64,000 nucleotides of DNA from Betaproteobacteria bacterium (GTDB lineage Bacteria > Pseudomonadota > Gammaproteobacteria > Burkholderiales > Burkholderiaceae_C). The notes under the pieces are model-generated. The model saw nothing but the letters and a program-made list of their open reading frames with translations, did not search any database and had not been told where the DNA came from. The stretch spans positions 248,001-312,000 of the forward strand of contig CANGHH010000002.1 in the NCBI GenBank assembly GCA_947453725.1, given 5' to 3'. The translations under genes and the position numbers were made by a program. The stretch's first letter is position 1. Every line of letters begins with the position of its first letter. Below are positions 1-8,122 of the stretch, one piece after another.

Positions 1-1
1 G

Positions 2-253
2 GCGCTGGTCGACGCCACCGAAGACCCGGCGCTGACCCAGCGGGTGCGCGACCTGATCGAAGCCGACGGCGACGCCAAGGTGGCCGACCTGCACGTCTGG
101 CAGGTCGGTGCGCAGGCCTGGTGTGCCGCCCTGTCGGTGGTGGCCGACGCGCCGCTGGCTGCGGCGGCCTACCGGGCGCGGCTGGACGCCGTCGCGCAGC
201 TCAAGCACGTGACGGTCGAAGTGCACCGCTGCGCGGGGCCGGTCGCCGCTTGA
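2..253 (+). CDS. dmeF: Cation diffusion facilitator efflux transporter, C-terminal part (left edge)
   Basis: Only the last 83 residues are inside the window, read in the frame that begins at base 2 and ends at a TGA. The segment is a CDF-type cytoplasmic tail: an acidic helix (RDLIEADGDAKVADLHVW) followed by a beta strand and the closing stretch LKHVTVEVHRC. In CDF exporters this C-terminal ferredoxin-like domain dimerises and senses metal, while the missing N-terminal part carries six membrane helices that exchange divalent cation for protons. The LHVWQVG pattern resembles the LHLWRVG of the Co/Ni exporter DmeF, which is why I suggest that subfamily. The metal specificity residues lie outside the window, so the subfamily is an inference. 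Confidence 0.7.
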   Translation, partial: ALVDATEDPALTQRVRDLIEADGDAKVADLHVWQVGAQAWCAALSVVADAPLAAAAYRARLDAVAQLKHVTVEVHRCAGPVAA

Positions 254-351
254 CAGGGCCCGACTGGCCGTCGCCGCGTCGCCTCGGTGACGTGGCGCTG
301 CCGGGGCCGCCCGTACCATCGATGCCCAACCGCACCGACCGGAGACCGCCC

Positions 352-1422
352 ATGTCCAGCCCGCTGAACGCGCTCGTCAACCACCAATGCCGCCTGGCCG
401 CCCGCCCCGTCGGTCTGCCCAAGGCCAGCGACTGGCAGTTCACCGAGCAAGCCGTGGCCGAACCGGGTGAGGGTGGCGTGCTGGTCCGGACGCTGGCGCT
501 GTCGCTGGACCCGGCGATGCGCGGCTGGATGAACGAGGGCAAGAGCTACATCCCGCCGGTGGCCATCGGTGAGGTGATGCGCGCTGGCGGCATCGGTGTC
601 GTCGTGGCCTCGAAGAACCCGGCCTTCGCGGTGGGCGACACGGTGACCGGCGGCCCCGGCGTGCAGGAATACTGGGCCGTTCCTGGCGACCAGATCCAGC
701 GCAGCGGCATGGCCAGGATCGACCTGCGCGCCGGCACCGTCACCCAGTGGCTGAACGTGCTGGGCATGCCCGGCATGACCGGCTACTTCGGCCTGATGGA
801 CGTCGGCCAGCCGCAGCCCGGCGAGACCGTGGTGGTCTCGGGTGCCGCTGGCGCCGTCGGCCAGACCGTGGGCCAGATCGCCAAGCTCAAGGGTTGCCGC
901 GTGGTCGGCATCGCCGGCGGGCCGGCCAAGTGCGAATGGGTGGTCGAGGAACTGGGCTTCGACGCCTGCATCGACTACAAGGCGCCCGCGCCTGGAGGCG
1001 TCACCAAGTGGGACGCCGTTCGGGAGGGCCTGAAGCAGCACTGCCCGAAAGGCGTGGACATCTACTTCGACAACGTCGGCGGCGACATCCTCGACGCCGT
1101 CTTGGCACGCATCAACCGCAAGGCCCGCATCATCATCTGCGGCGCGATCAGCCAGTACAACGCCACGGCGGCGGTGCAGGGTCCGAAGAACTACCTGAGC
1201 CTGCTGGTCAACCGCGCGCGCATGGAAGGCATCGTCGTCTTTGACTACGCCGACCGCTACCACCTGGCCATTTCCGAGATGGCCGGCTACCTGAAGGACG
1301 GCCGCATGAAGAGCAAGGAAGACGTGGTGACCGGCGGCATCGCCGCTTTCCCGGCGACGCTGCCCAAGCTGTTCAACGGCGAGAACTTCGGCAAGCTGGT
1401 CTTGCAGGTGGCGCCGGCCTGA
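352..1422 (+). CDS. NADP-dependent zinc-free medium-chain oxidoreductase (CurA/PTGR family)
   Basis: This 356-residue protein belongs to the MDR branch that lacks zinc ligands and reduces alpha,beta-unsaturated ketones and aldehydes with NADPH (leukotriene B4 dehydrogenase, prostaglandin reductase and curcumin reductase CurA are relatives). Visible hallmarks are the N-terminal SLDPAMRGWM, the nucleotide-binding segment VVSGAAGAVGQTVGQIAKLKG with its AxxGxxG turn, GVDIYFDNVGG, and a final substrate-side domain ending FGKLVLQV. The ATG is chosen because GGAGA lies seven bases upstream and the protein then matches the usual family length of about 340. The open frame extends further upstream, but that part has no family resemblance. 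It stands alone, facing the convergent gene to its right. Confidence 0.87.
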   Translation: MSSPLNALVNHQCRLAARPVGLPKASDWQFTEQAVAEPGEGGVLVRTLALSLDPAMRGWMNEGKSYIPPVAIGEVMRAGGIGVVVASKNPAFAVGDTVTGGPGVQEYWAVPGDQIQRSGMARIDLRAGTVTQWLNVLGMPGMTGYFGLMDVGQPQPGETVVVSGAAGAVGQTVGQIAKLKGCRVVGIAGGPAKCEWVVEELGFDACIDYKAPAPGGVTKWDAVREGLKQHCPKGVDIYFDNVGGDILDAVLARINRKARIIICGAISQYNATAAVQGPKNYLSLLVNRARMEGIVVFDYADRYHLAISEMAGYLKDGRMKSKEDVVTGGIAAFPATLPKLFNGENFGKLVLQVAPA

Positions 1423-1471
1423 GCAGCCCGCAGTCGGGGGCGGTCGCGACGGCCGCTCGCCACTCGCAGCG

Positions 1472-2284
1472 TCAGGGCTGGAGCAATGCGCGCGCGCCGC
1501 GCGCCAGGCCGGTCTCGGCCTGCTGGCGCAACAGGGCCACTTTCTGCTCACCGGTCAGGAAGGACCAAGGGTCGGACGAGCCCTTGCCCTGCCGGTCGCC
1601 CACCAGCACACCTTCGCGGATGTCGTAGGTGCGCAATACATCGCCCGACTGCGCGTCGAGCAGCGTCAAGCGCACGTGCACATAGGGCGCCAGCGCGCCG
1701 GCCGACATCGCGCCCGTTTGCAGGTTGCGCACCTCGTACAGCGTGTCGATGTAGTAGCCCAAGCCCATCGCCGTGCCCCGCCCGATGGAAATGCCGTTGG
1801 CCGTGCGAACGTTCACCTCGCCGCGGTTGCGGGTGACCAGGATGATGTGACTGAGCCGCTGGGCGTCGATGGTCTGGACGATCCACGCCGGCAATTCAGC
1901 CTGCGTCGCACCCTGGGCGATGGACCGCTGTTCTTCGGGTGACAAGGGCTGGGGCGACTTGTAGAGCTCGACCTGGGCTTGCGGCTGCGCCTTCTGCAGG
2001 GTGTCGCGCAGCGCACGCAAGGCGATGTTGTCGAAGCCGATGCCCTTGGCTTCGACGGCGTAGCGCTCGGTGCGTTCGATGCGCGTGTCCGTCGGGGCGT
2101 CGGTCGAGACCGCGACCTGCACGCTGTCGCCTAGCAGCGCAAAAACGCCGACGGCCTGCATCGCCGGCAGCGGCGTGGCGGCCGGCGCCTGCGCCCAGGC
2201 GCCAGGCCCGACAGCGGCCAGCCAGGTGATCAGCGCCAGCCGGCGCGCGGGCGCGCATCGGTCACGTTTGCGGGGTGCGGTCAT
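1472..2284 (-). CDS. Predicted secreted protein of unknown function, paralogue of its upstream neighbour
   Basis: I do not recognise the family. The 270-residue product has a basic start, a hydrophobic run (LALITWLAAVGPGAWA) and an AQA-type signal peptidase site, so it is probably periplasmic. It shares with the next gene upstream (transcribed first) a central GLGYYID element, a LTLLDAQSGDVLRTYD strand and a closing block, DPWSFLTGEQKVALLRQQ, so the two arose by tandem duplication. The chosen ATG has AGAAGGA six to seven bases upstream. An in-frame ATG 27 bases earlier has GAAGGGG and cannot be excluded. The two paralogues are 13 to 40 bases apart and follow the fatty acyl reductase gene on the same strand, so all three may be one transcript. 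Any link to lipid metabolism rests only on that position. Confidence 0.7.
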   Translation of the reverse strand: MTAPRKRDRCAPARRLALITWLAAVGPGAWAQAPAATPLPAMQAVGVFALLGDSVQVAVSTDAPTDTRIERTERYAVEAKGIGFDNIALRALRDTLQKAQPQAQVELYKSPQPLSPEEQRSIAQGATQAELPAWIVQTIDAQRLSHIILVTRNRGEVNVRTANGISIGRGTAMGLGYYIDTLYEVRNLQTGAMSAGALAPYVHVRLTLLDAQSGDVLRTYDIREGVLVGDRQGKGSSDPWSFLTGEQKVALLRQQAETGLARGARALLQP

Positions 2285-2323
2285 CGGGCTTCCTTCTGAG
2301 TTGGCGGTCATTCTGGCGCCCCT

Positions 2324-3136
2324 TCAAGCAGCGATCAGCAAGGGAACTTCGCGCGCCAGTTCGCGTTCCAGCAGGCTGCGCAGGCGGGCGACCTTCTGCT
2401 CGGCTGGCAGGACGTCCCAGGGGTCGAGCGCGGTCTTGCTGGCGGCCACCGGGTAGGCCCGCGCGGCACTGCAGTGCCGCTGCTTCAGCACCTCGCCGGT
2501 TCGGGCATCGGCCAGCGTCAGCGTGAAGTAGGCGTAAGCCGCCAGCAGACCGTAGCCGGTGGCGCCAGACTCGACCATGCGGATGCGCGCCGCAGAATCC
2601 ACGTAATAGCCCAGACCGTGCAGCTTGCCGACCCCCAGGTGGCCGTTCAGCAGCGGGATGCTGGCGTCGGCGCGGTGCTTGGTCAGCAGCAGCAGGTGGC
2701 TGGCGCCGCTTTGATCGACCGCGTCGACCAGCGGTCCCGGCAGCGCGACCTTCGGGCCGTCGACCCATTGCTCGGCCTGTTCGTGCAGCGGCGACGGCTG
2801 CAGCGCCAGCAGGGCCGCGCTGGCCTGGCCGCCGACCTCCAGCGAGCGCCCGGCGGCTGCCAGCGCGAACTGGTCCATGGCGCCGGCCGGGTCGGGCAGA
2901 CTGTGCTGGCGGTTGGGGTCGAGCCGGCTGCCGGTGACCGGCCCGGCGTGGACGACGACCAGCCGGTCGCCGATGAACGAGACCACCGCGGTGCGCCGCA
3001 GCGCCTGCGCGCGGGCCGGGCCGGCGCCCAGCCCCGCGCCACAGGCGATGGCCGCAGCGGCCTGGATGCAGCGTCGACGGTCGACCCCTTGGTGCAGGGC
3101 CTCTCTCTGCCGGGCCTTGCGAGGCGGTGTGGTCAC
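2324..3136 (-). CDS. Predicted exported protein of unknown function (tandem paralogue)
   Basis: A 270-residue protein read from a GTG eight bases after the acyl reductase stop. The N-terminus has an RRRCIQ twin-arginine-like element followed by AAAAIACGAGLGAG and an ARA cleavage site, so export through Tat or Sec is likely. The mature part carries the same landmarks as the downstream gene: GLGYYVD, FTLTLADARTGEVLKQR and DPWDVLPAEQKVARLRSL. Identity outside those blocks is low, which points to an old duplication. No catalytic motif or metal site stands out. The tight spacing to both neighbours supports co-transcription with the fatty acyl reductase. Function is unknown. Confidence 0.7.
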   Translation of the reverse strand: MTTPPRKARQREALHQGVDRRRCIQAAAAIACGAGLGAGPARAQALRRTAVVSFIGDRLVVVHAGPVTGSRLDPNRQHSLPDPAGAMDQFALAAAGRSLEVGGQASAALLALQPSPLHEQAEQWVDGPKVALPGPLVDAVDQSGASHLLLLTKHRADASIPLLNGHLGVGKLHGLGYYVDSAARIRMVESGATGYGLLAAYAYFTLTLADARTGEVLKQRHCSAARAYPVAASKTALDPWDVLPAEQKVARLRSLLERELAREVPLLIAA

Positions 3137-3143
3137 GGCGGGG

Positions 3144-5165
3144 CTAGAAGTGGATGCCGCGCATCAGCTGCTGCAAGGCCATGGCCTCGGCGCTGAGCGG
3201 CGGCTGGGCGGCCTTGTCGCCGGGTTTGGCGCCCGGTTTGGCGCCTTTCGCGGCCGACGAATCGGGGAACATGCGGAAGCTGGTGTTCATGCCGATCTGC
3301 GCGACGCGCGGCAGCAGGGCGTGCAGCACCTCGCCGGCAATGCCCAGCCTAGTCGCGATGCGCACCGGTTTGCCGATGCAGGCCTGCGCGATCATCTCGG
3401 CGGCTTCTTCCGGGGCCAGCGTCGGGACGTTCCTGTAGATCTGCGTCGGCGCGATCATCGGCGTGCGCACCAGCGGCATGTTGATGGTGGTGAAGCTGAC
3501 GCCCTGGTCGGCGAACTCGCTGCTGGCGCAGCGCGTCCAGGCGTCGAGCGCCGCCTTGCTGGCCACGTAGGCGGAAAAGCGCGGCGCGTTGGTCAGCACG
3601 CCGATGCTGCTGATGTTGACGACGTGGCCCTGCCGCTTGGCCACCATGCCGGGCAGCAGACCCATCGTGACGCGCAGGCAGCCGAAGTAGTTCAGCTGCA
3701 TCGTGCGTTCGTAGTCGTGGAAGCGGTCGTAGCTGCTTTCGATGGCGCGGCGGATGCTGCGCCCGGCGTTGTTGATCAGGAAATCGACGCCCCCGTGGCT
3801 GGCGAGCAGCCACTGAACGAAGCGGTCGCAATCGGCCATGTCGGCGAGGTCGGCCGCGTAGGCGATGAAGGCGTAGCCCTGGGCCTTCGCTTCGGCGCAG
3901 GCTTCGTCCAGCTTGCCCTGGTCGCGGCCGCAGATGACGGTGATCGCGCCGGCTTCGGCGAACTTGTGCGCCGCCGCCAGGCCGATGCCCGAGCTGCCGC
4001 CGGTCACCAGCACGACCTTGCCGGCCACCGTGCCGCACAGGCTGCGGTCGATGAACAGATCGGGGTCGAGGTGGCGTTCCCAGTAGTCCCACAGCACCCA
4101 GGCGTAGTCCCGCAGGTTCGGGCAGCGGATGCCGCTGCCCTTGAGCACCGCGTCCAGCTCGCGGCGGTCGTAGCGCGTCGGGAAGTTGACGAAGGTGAAC
4201 ATGTCGTCGGGCAGGCCGAGGTCCTTCAGCACCGCGGCCCGGATGCGGCGCACCGGGGCCAGCGCCATCAAGCCCTTCTTCACGCTGCGCGGGACGAAGC
4301 CGAACAGCGCGGCGTTGACGAAGAGGTTCATCTTCGGCGCGTGCGCGGCCTTGCTGAAGATGTCGAGCACGTCGCCGACGCGGTAGCCCTCGGGGTCGAC
4401 CAGGTGGAAGCACTGGCCCTTCCGGTCGCTCCTGGTGTGGCTGATGAAGTCGATGCAGCGAACGACGAAGTCCACCGGCACGATGTTGATGCGCCCGCCT
4501 TCGATGCCCACGCTGGGCAGCCAGGGTGGCAGGATCTGGCGCATGCGCTGGATCAGCTTGAAGAAGTAGTAAGGGCCGTCGATCTTGTCCATCTCGCCGG
4601 TCTGGCTGTCGCCGACGACGAGGGCCGGGCGGTACACCGTCCACGGCAGCTTGCAGTCCTGGCGCACGATCTTTTCGCTCTCGTGCTTGGTCATGAAGTA
4701 GGGGTGGTCCAGGCCTTCCGCTTCGTCGAACATGTCTTCGCGGAAAACGCCTTCATAAAGGCCCGCCGCGGCGATGCTGCTGACGTGGTGCAGGTGGCCG
4801 GCTTCGATCGCTGTCGCGAACTCGACCAGGTTGCGCGTGCCTTCGATGTTGACCCGCACCTGGCTGTCTTCATCGGCGCCGAGGTCGTAGACCGCCGCCA
4901 GGTGGTAGACCGCATGGACCTGGCCCTTCAGGGCCTTGATGGCCCCGGCAGCGACACCCAGCTGGGGCGCCGTCAGGTCGCCGCTGACCGGCAGCGCGCG
5001 GGCCTTGGGCCCCGGTCGCAGGCCCCAGTAGTCGTACAGCGCCGCGAGCTTGCCTTCGCTGCCCGGCCGCACCAGAAAGTGGACCACCGCGCCTTTGCGC
5101 GCCAGCAGCGCCTTGACCAGGCGCTTGCCGATGAAACCGGTCGCGCCGGTCACGAAATACTGCAT
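3144..5165 (-). CDS. Alcohol-forming fatty acyl-CoA reductase, two fused SDR domains (Maqu_2507 type)
   Basis: The 673-residue protein reduces long-chain acyl-CoA (or acyl-ACP) to the aldehyde and then to the fatty alcohol with NADPH, as the similarly sized Marinobacter enzyme Maqu_2507 does. Domain 1 (about 1-370) is an extended SDR with TGATGFIGK at 6-14 and a catalytic pair Y156/K160 (YFMTK). Domain 2 (about 380-610) is a classical SDR with TGGSSGIG at 388-395, S519/S520 and Y533/K537 (YVASK). Long stretches such as IRRAIESSYDRFHDYERTM and SSIGVLTNAPRFSAYVASK match my recollection of the Marinobacter protein almost word for word. The C-terminus ends MRGIHF, where the Marinobacter enzyme ends MRGIYW. 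It is transcribed divergently from a phasin gene. Fatty alcohols made here could feed wax ester synthesis, but no wax synthase is visible in the window. Confidence 0.88.
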   Translation of the reverse strand: MQYFVTGATGFIGKRLVKALLARKGAVVHFLVRPGSEGKLAALYDYWGLRPGPKARALPVSGDLTAPQLGVAAGAIKALKGQVHAVYHLAAVYDLGADEDSQVRVNIEGTRNLVEFATAIEAGHLHHVSSIAAAGLYEGVFREDMFDEAEGLDHPYFMTKHESEKIVRQDCKLPWTVYRPALVVGDSQTGEMDKIDGPYYFFKLIQRMRQILPPWLPSVGIEGGRINIVPVDFVVRCIDFISHTRSDRKGQCFHLVDPEGYRVGDVLDIFSKAAHAPKMNLFVNAALFGFVPRSVKKGLMALAPVRRIRAAVLKDLGLPDDMFTFVNFPTRYDRRELDAVLKGSGIRCPNLRDYAWVLWDYWERHLDPDLFIDRSLCGTVAGKVVLVTGGSSGIGLAAAHKFAEAGAITVICGRDQGKLDEACAEAKAQGYAFIAYAADLADMADCDRFVQWLLASHGGVDFLINNAGRSIRRAIESSYDRFHDYERTMQLNYFGCLRVTMGLLPGMVAKRQGHVVNISSIGVLTNAPRFSAYVASKAALDAWTRCASSEFADQGVSFTTINMPLVRTPMIAPTQIYRNVPTLAPEEAAEMIAQACIGKPVRIATRLGIAGEVLHALLPRVAQIGMNTSFRMFPDSSAAKGAKPGAKPGDKAAQPPLSAEAMALQQLMRGIHF

Positions 5166-5331
5166 GGTCTGCTCCTCGTTGGTTGGCGGCTGCGGGTGCG
5201 TGACTGCGGCTGAGCATAGAGCCGTCTCACTAGAGATTTAGGCTGCGCCCTCCAGGGGCGAACCCTATATTTCCGACCACGGCGCGGCCCCGCCAGGGCC
5301 ACCCATTCCAATGGCCAGCAGGAGACCCATC

Positions 5332-5964
5332 ATGGTCAAGAAGATCAGCAAGACCGCCGGCAAGGCCGACGCATCGTCCAGCGCCACCAACGAGCAGGCC
5401 AGCCACCTGGCGGCCTCGGTCAAGGAATCGGCCCAGCACATCTGGCTGGCCGGCATGGGCGCTTTCAGCAAGGCCCAGGAAGAGGGCACGAAAGTGTTCG
5501 AAGCCCTGGTCAAGGAAGGCCTGACGCTGCAGAAGAAGACGCAGGGCATCGCAGAAGACAGGCTGGGCGATGTGGCCGGCAAGATGAGCGCGATGGCCGA
5601 CACCGTCAGCGCCAAGGCCGGTCAGAACTGGGACAAGCTCGAAGCGATCTTCGAGCAGCGCACCGCCAAGGCCATGGGCAAGCTGGGCGTGCCGACCGCC
5701 AAGGACGTGGCCGCCTTGACGGCCCGCGTCGACGCGCTCGCCGCCGCCGTGGCCAAGGCCGGCAGGACCCCCGCGACCAAGGCGCCGATGAAAGCGGCCG
5801 TGAAGGTGCCGGCCAAGGCCGCCAAGGCCGCCAAGGCCGCCAAGGCCGCGAAAGCGGTCAGGGTCGCCAAGGTCGCGCCGACCGAAGCGGCGGTCCCGGC
5901 GGTCGAAGTGCCGGTGGCCAAGGCGCCGGTCAAGCGCTCGCGCAAGGCCGCTGCGGCGGCCTGA
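5332..5964 (+). CDS. PhaF-like phasin with lysine/alanine-rich tail (PHA granule protein)
   Basis: Residues about 25-135 of this 210-residue protein are a phasin domain: amphipathic helices with the signature WLAGMGAFSKAQEEGTKVF, which coat polyhydroxyalkanoate granules. The rest is a histone-H1-like tail of AKAAKAAK repeats and further K/A/V-rich sequence ending KRSRKAAAAA. This architecture matches pseudomonad PhaF, which ties granules to the nucleoid and helps partition them at division. The ATG is picked over an in-frame ATG seven codons upstream because GGAGA sits six bases before it. The gene is divergent from the fatty acyl reductase and convergent with the carboxypeptidase, with only six bases between the two stops. 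The tail is encoded by exact 9-bp repeats that may vary in number between strains. Confidence 0.87.
   Translation: MVKKISKTAGKADASSSATNEQASHLAASVKESAQHIWLAGMGAFSKAQEEGTKVFEALVKEGLTLQKKTQGIAEDRLGDVAGKMSAMADTVSAKAGQNWDKLEAIFEQRTAKAMGKLGVPTAKDVAALTARVDALAAAVAKAGRTPATKAPMKAAVKVPAKAAKAAKAAKAAKAVRVAKVAPTEAAVPAVEVPVAKAPVKRSRKAAAAA
5812..5847 (+). repeat. Four exact tandem copies of a 9-bp unit in the phasin tail
   Basis: GCCAAGGCC is repeated four times without change, followed by a diverged fifth copy (GCGAAAGCG). Each unit encodes Ala-Lys-Ala. Slippage here would change the length of the DNA-binding tail in steps of three residues. Confidence 0.9.
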
Positions 5965-5970
5965 GCGACT

Positions 5971-7464
5971 TCAGCCGAGGTAGCGCTGTTCCAGGTGCGC
6001 CTTGAAGTGCGCCGGGTTCAGCACCTCGCCGCTGGCGCGCAGTGCCAGCTCATCCGTGGTCCAGCGGCTGGCCTGCGTCCAGATGTGCTCGCGCAGCCAG
6101 TCGAACACCGGCGCCAGATCGCCCGCCGCAATGCGCTGGTCGAGGTCGGGCATCGTGCGGCGCATCGCGGCGAACCACTGCGCGGCGTACATCGCGCCCA
6201 GTGAGTAGCAGGGGAAGTAGCCGAACAGTGCTTCGGGCCAATGCACGTCCTGCATCGCGCCGTCCTTGAAGTTGCCGCGCGTGTCCACGCCCAGCAGTTC
6301 CATCATCTTGGCGTCCCACAGCGCGGGCACGTCTTCGGCTTCGATCTCGCCCTCGATCAGCAGGCGTTCGATCTCGTAGCGCAGGATGATGTGCGCCGGG
6401 TAGCTGACCTCGTCGGCATCGACGCGGATCAAGCCGGGCTTCACGCGGGTCACCAGGCGGTGCAGGTTGTGCGCCTCGAAGGCTGGCTGCGCGCCGAAGG
6501 CGGCGCTGACCATCGGCGCCAGCCGCGACACGAAGCCCGGGTGGCCGCCGAGCTGCATCTCGAAGCTCAGGCTCTGGCTTTCGTGCAGCGCCATGCTGCG
6601 CGCTTCGGCCACCGGCTGGCCCAGCCACTCACGCGGCAGGTTCTGTTCGTAGCGGCCGTGGCCGGTTTCGTGCACCGTGCCCATCAGGCTGGCCATGAAA
6701 TCATCGTCGCTGAAGCGGGTCGTCATGCGCACGTCTTCGGGTACGCCGCCGCAGAAGGGGTGGGTGCTGACATCGAGCCGGCCGGCTTCGAAGTCGAAAC
6801 CCAGCAGGGCGATGACCTGCTCGCAAAGCGCGCGTTGGCGGTCGACCGGAAAGGGCCCGACCGGTGCCAGCACGGCTTCCTGCGATTGGCGCGCCGTGAC
6901 CCGCTGGATCAGCCCCGGCAGCCACTGCCGGACCTCGCCGAAGACGCGGTCGACCTGGGCGCAGCGCATCCCCGGCTCGTAGCGGTCCATCATCGCGTCG
7001 TAGGGCCGCAGGCCGGTCTGTGCCGCCAGCAGCGCGGCCTCTTCGCGGGCCACCGCCAGCACCGGCTTGAAGTTCACCAGGAAGCCAGCCCAGTCGTTGG
7101 CCGGGCGCTGCGTGCGCCAGGCGTGTTCGCAACGCGAGGTCGCCAGCTGCTGGCGCAGCACCAGGCTTTCGGGCAGGGCATGGCTGGCCCGCCACTGGCG
7201 CTGCATTTCACGCAGGTTGGCGCGTTGCAGGTCGTTCAGGCCTTCCTGCTCGGCGCCCTGCAACTGGCCGCCGAGCTCGGGGGCGGTGCGCAGGCGGTGC
7301 AGCAGGCCGGCCATTTCGCCCATCGCCGCGGCGCGCGCCTCGTTGCCTTTGGGCGGCATGTTGGCGGCCTGGTCCCAGCCGGCCAGGGCCTGCAGATGGC
7401 CCAGGCGGTGCAGCCGGGTCCAGGTGGCGCTGAGGGCGTCGTAGTTCGGTGTCGCGGTGCTCAA
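5971..7464 (-). CDS. M32 family metallocarboxypeptidase (thermostable carboxypeptidase 1 type)
   Basis: This cytosolic zinc enzyme removes C-terminal residues from peptides. The metal motif is H265-E266-T-G-H269 within GTVHETGHGRYEQNLP, followed by the M32 signature HESQS, whose Glu lies near the third ligand. The family regions GLRPYDAMMDRYEPGM and HPFCGGVPEDVRMTTRF are also present, as is the C-terminal ALFGYFPCYSLGAMYAAQ block. I start it at a TTG: TGGAG lies about eight bases upstream and the resulting 497 residues equal the usual family length. The open frame runs a further 333 bases upstream, but that part overlaps the neighbouring membrane protein gene and has no family similarity. Its start lies 63 bases from the stop of that gene on the same strand. 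Confidence 0.9.
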   Translation of the reverse strand: MSTATPNYDALSATWTRLHRLGHLQALAGWDQAANMPPKGNEARAAAMGEMAGLLHRLRTAPELGGQLQGAEQEGLNDLQRANLREMQRQWRASHALPESLVLRQQLATSRCEHAWRTQRPANDWAGFLVNFKPVLAVAREEAALLAAQTGLRPYDAMMDRYEPGMRCAQVDRVFGEVRQWLPGLIQRVTARQSQEAVLAPVGPFPVDRQRALCEQVIALLGFDFEAGRLDVSTHPFCGGVPEDVRMTTRFSDDDFMASLMGTVHETGHGRYEQNLPREWLGQPVAEARSMALHESQSLSFEMQLGGHPGFVSRLAPMVSAAFGAQPAFEAHNLHRLVTRVKPGLIRVDADEVSYPAHIILRYEIERLLIEGEIEAEDVPALWDAKMMELLGVDTRGNFKDGAMQDVHWPEALFGYFPCYSLGAMYAAQWFAAMRRTMPDLDQRIAAGDLAPVFDWLREHIWTQASRWTTDELALRASGEVLNPAHFKAHLEQRYLG

Positions 7465-7526
7465 TCGGGGGCTCCAGCGGGCCGCAAGGGCAGGGCCCGG
7501 GCTGGCGATTCTGGCGCGGCGGCGAT

Positions 7527-8009
7527 TCAGAAAGTCAGGCGCCCCGGAAAGGCCCAGATCAGGCCGCCGGTCATCATCAGGTAACGGCCGAACTTGCCGA
7601 CAGCCATGTAGCCCACGCAGGGCCAGAAGGGCAGGCGCAGCCAGCCCGCCACCGCACACAGCGGGTCGCCGACGACCGGCAGCCACGACAGCAGGCAGGC
7701 CTTGGCGCCGAAGCCCTCCAGCCAGCGCAGCGCCCGCGCTTCGACCGGCTTGTGCTTCAGGCGCTCGAACAGCGCCTCGGCGCCGTAGCCGGTCCACCAG
7801 CTGATGGCGCCGCCGATGGTGTTGCCCAGCGTGGCCACCGCAATGGCCGGCCAGAACAGTTCGGGGTTGAGCTTGACCAGCCCGATGACCGCGAATTCCG
7901 AACCCACCGGTATCAGCGTCGCCGAAATGACGCAGACGACGAAGACCGTCACCAGGCCGTATTGCGGCAGCGCGAACAGGGTCAGCAGCGATTGCAGCCA
8001 GGCTTCCAT
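7527..8009 (-). CDS. YqaA/DedA-type small inner-membrane protein
   Basis: A 160-residue membrane protein of the VTT (SNARE-associated, DedA-like) superfamily, YqaA branch. It has four or so hydrophobic helices and the conserved motifs ATLIPVGSEF near the N-terminus, TLGNTIGGAISWWTGYG, and a re-entrant LSWLPVVGDPLCAVAGWLRLPFW. DedA relatives are linked to phospholipid scrambling or undecaprenyl-phosphate recycling; the precise job of the YqaA branch is not known. The length is typical. It is probably the first gene of a two-gene unit with the carboxypeptidase and is divergent from dusB. Confidence 0.85.
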   Translation of the reverse strand: MEAWLQSLLTLFALPQYGLVTVFVVCVISATLIPVGSEFAVIGLVKLNPELFWPAIAVATLGNTIGGAISWWTGYGAEALFERLKHKPVEARALRWLEGFGAKACLLSWLPVVGDPLCAVAGWLRLPFWPCVGYMAVGKFGRYLMMTGGLIWAFPGRLTF

Positions 8010-8122
8010 CGTGTCGGCGGATTATGGGCAGCGGCCACGGACCCTGTCGGTGCGCTGCCTTCGCAGGGTGCCCCGCTATACTGGCGCCTCATTTTTCAGC
8101 ACCGCCGCCCCCGGTCCGACCC

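Noticed and set aside
2877..5213. A 778-codon open frame on the plus strand opposite the fatty acyl reductase
   Set aside because: It is antisense to a clearly recognised gene, is full of His/Arg/Ala/Asp runs typical of high-GC shadow frames, and matches no family.
5812..5847. Short tandem repeats as a CRISPR or origin iteron array
   Set aside because: The 9-bp units are contiguous codon repeats for Ala-Lys-Ala within the phasin gene.
8010..8122. Possible small gene or RNA in the divergent gap before dusB
   Set aside because: Only 113 bases, with no stable hairpin or ribosome site that I could support.
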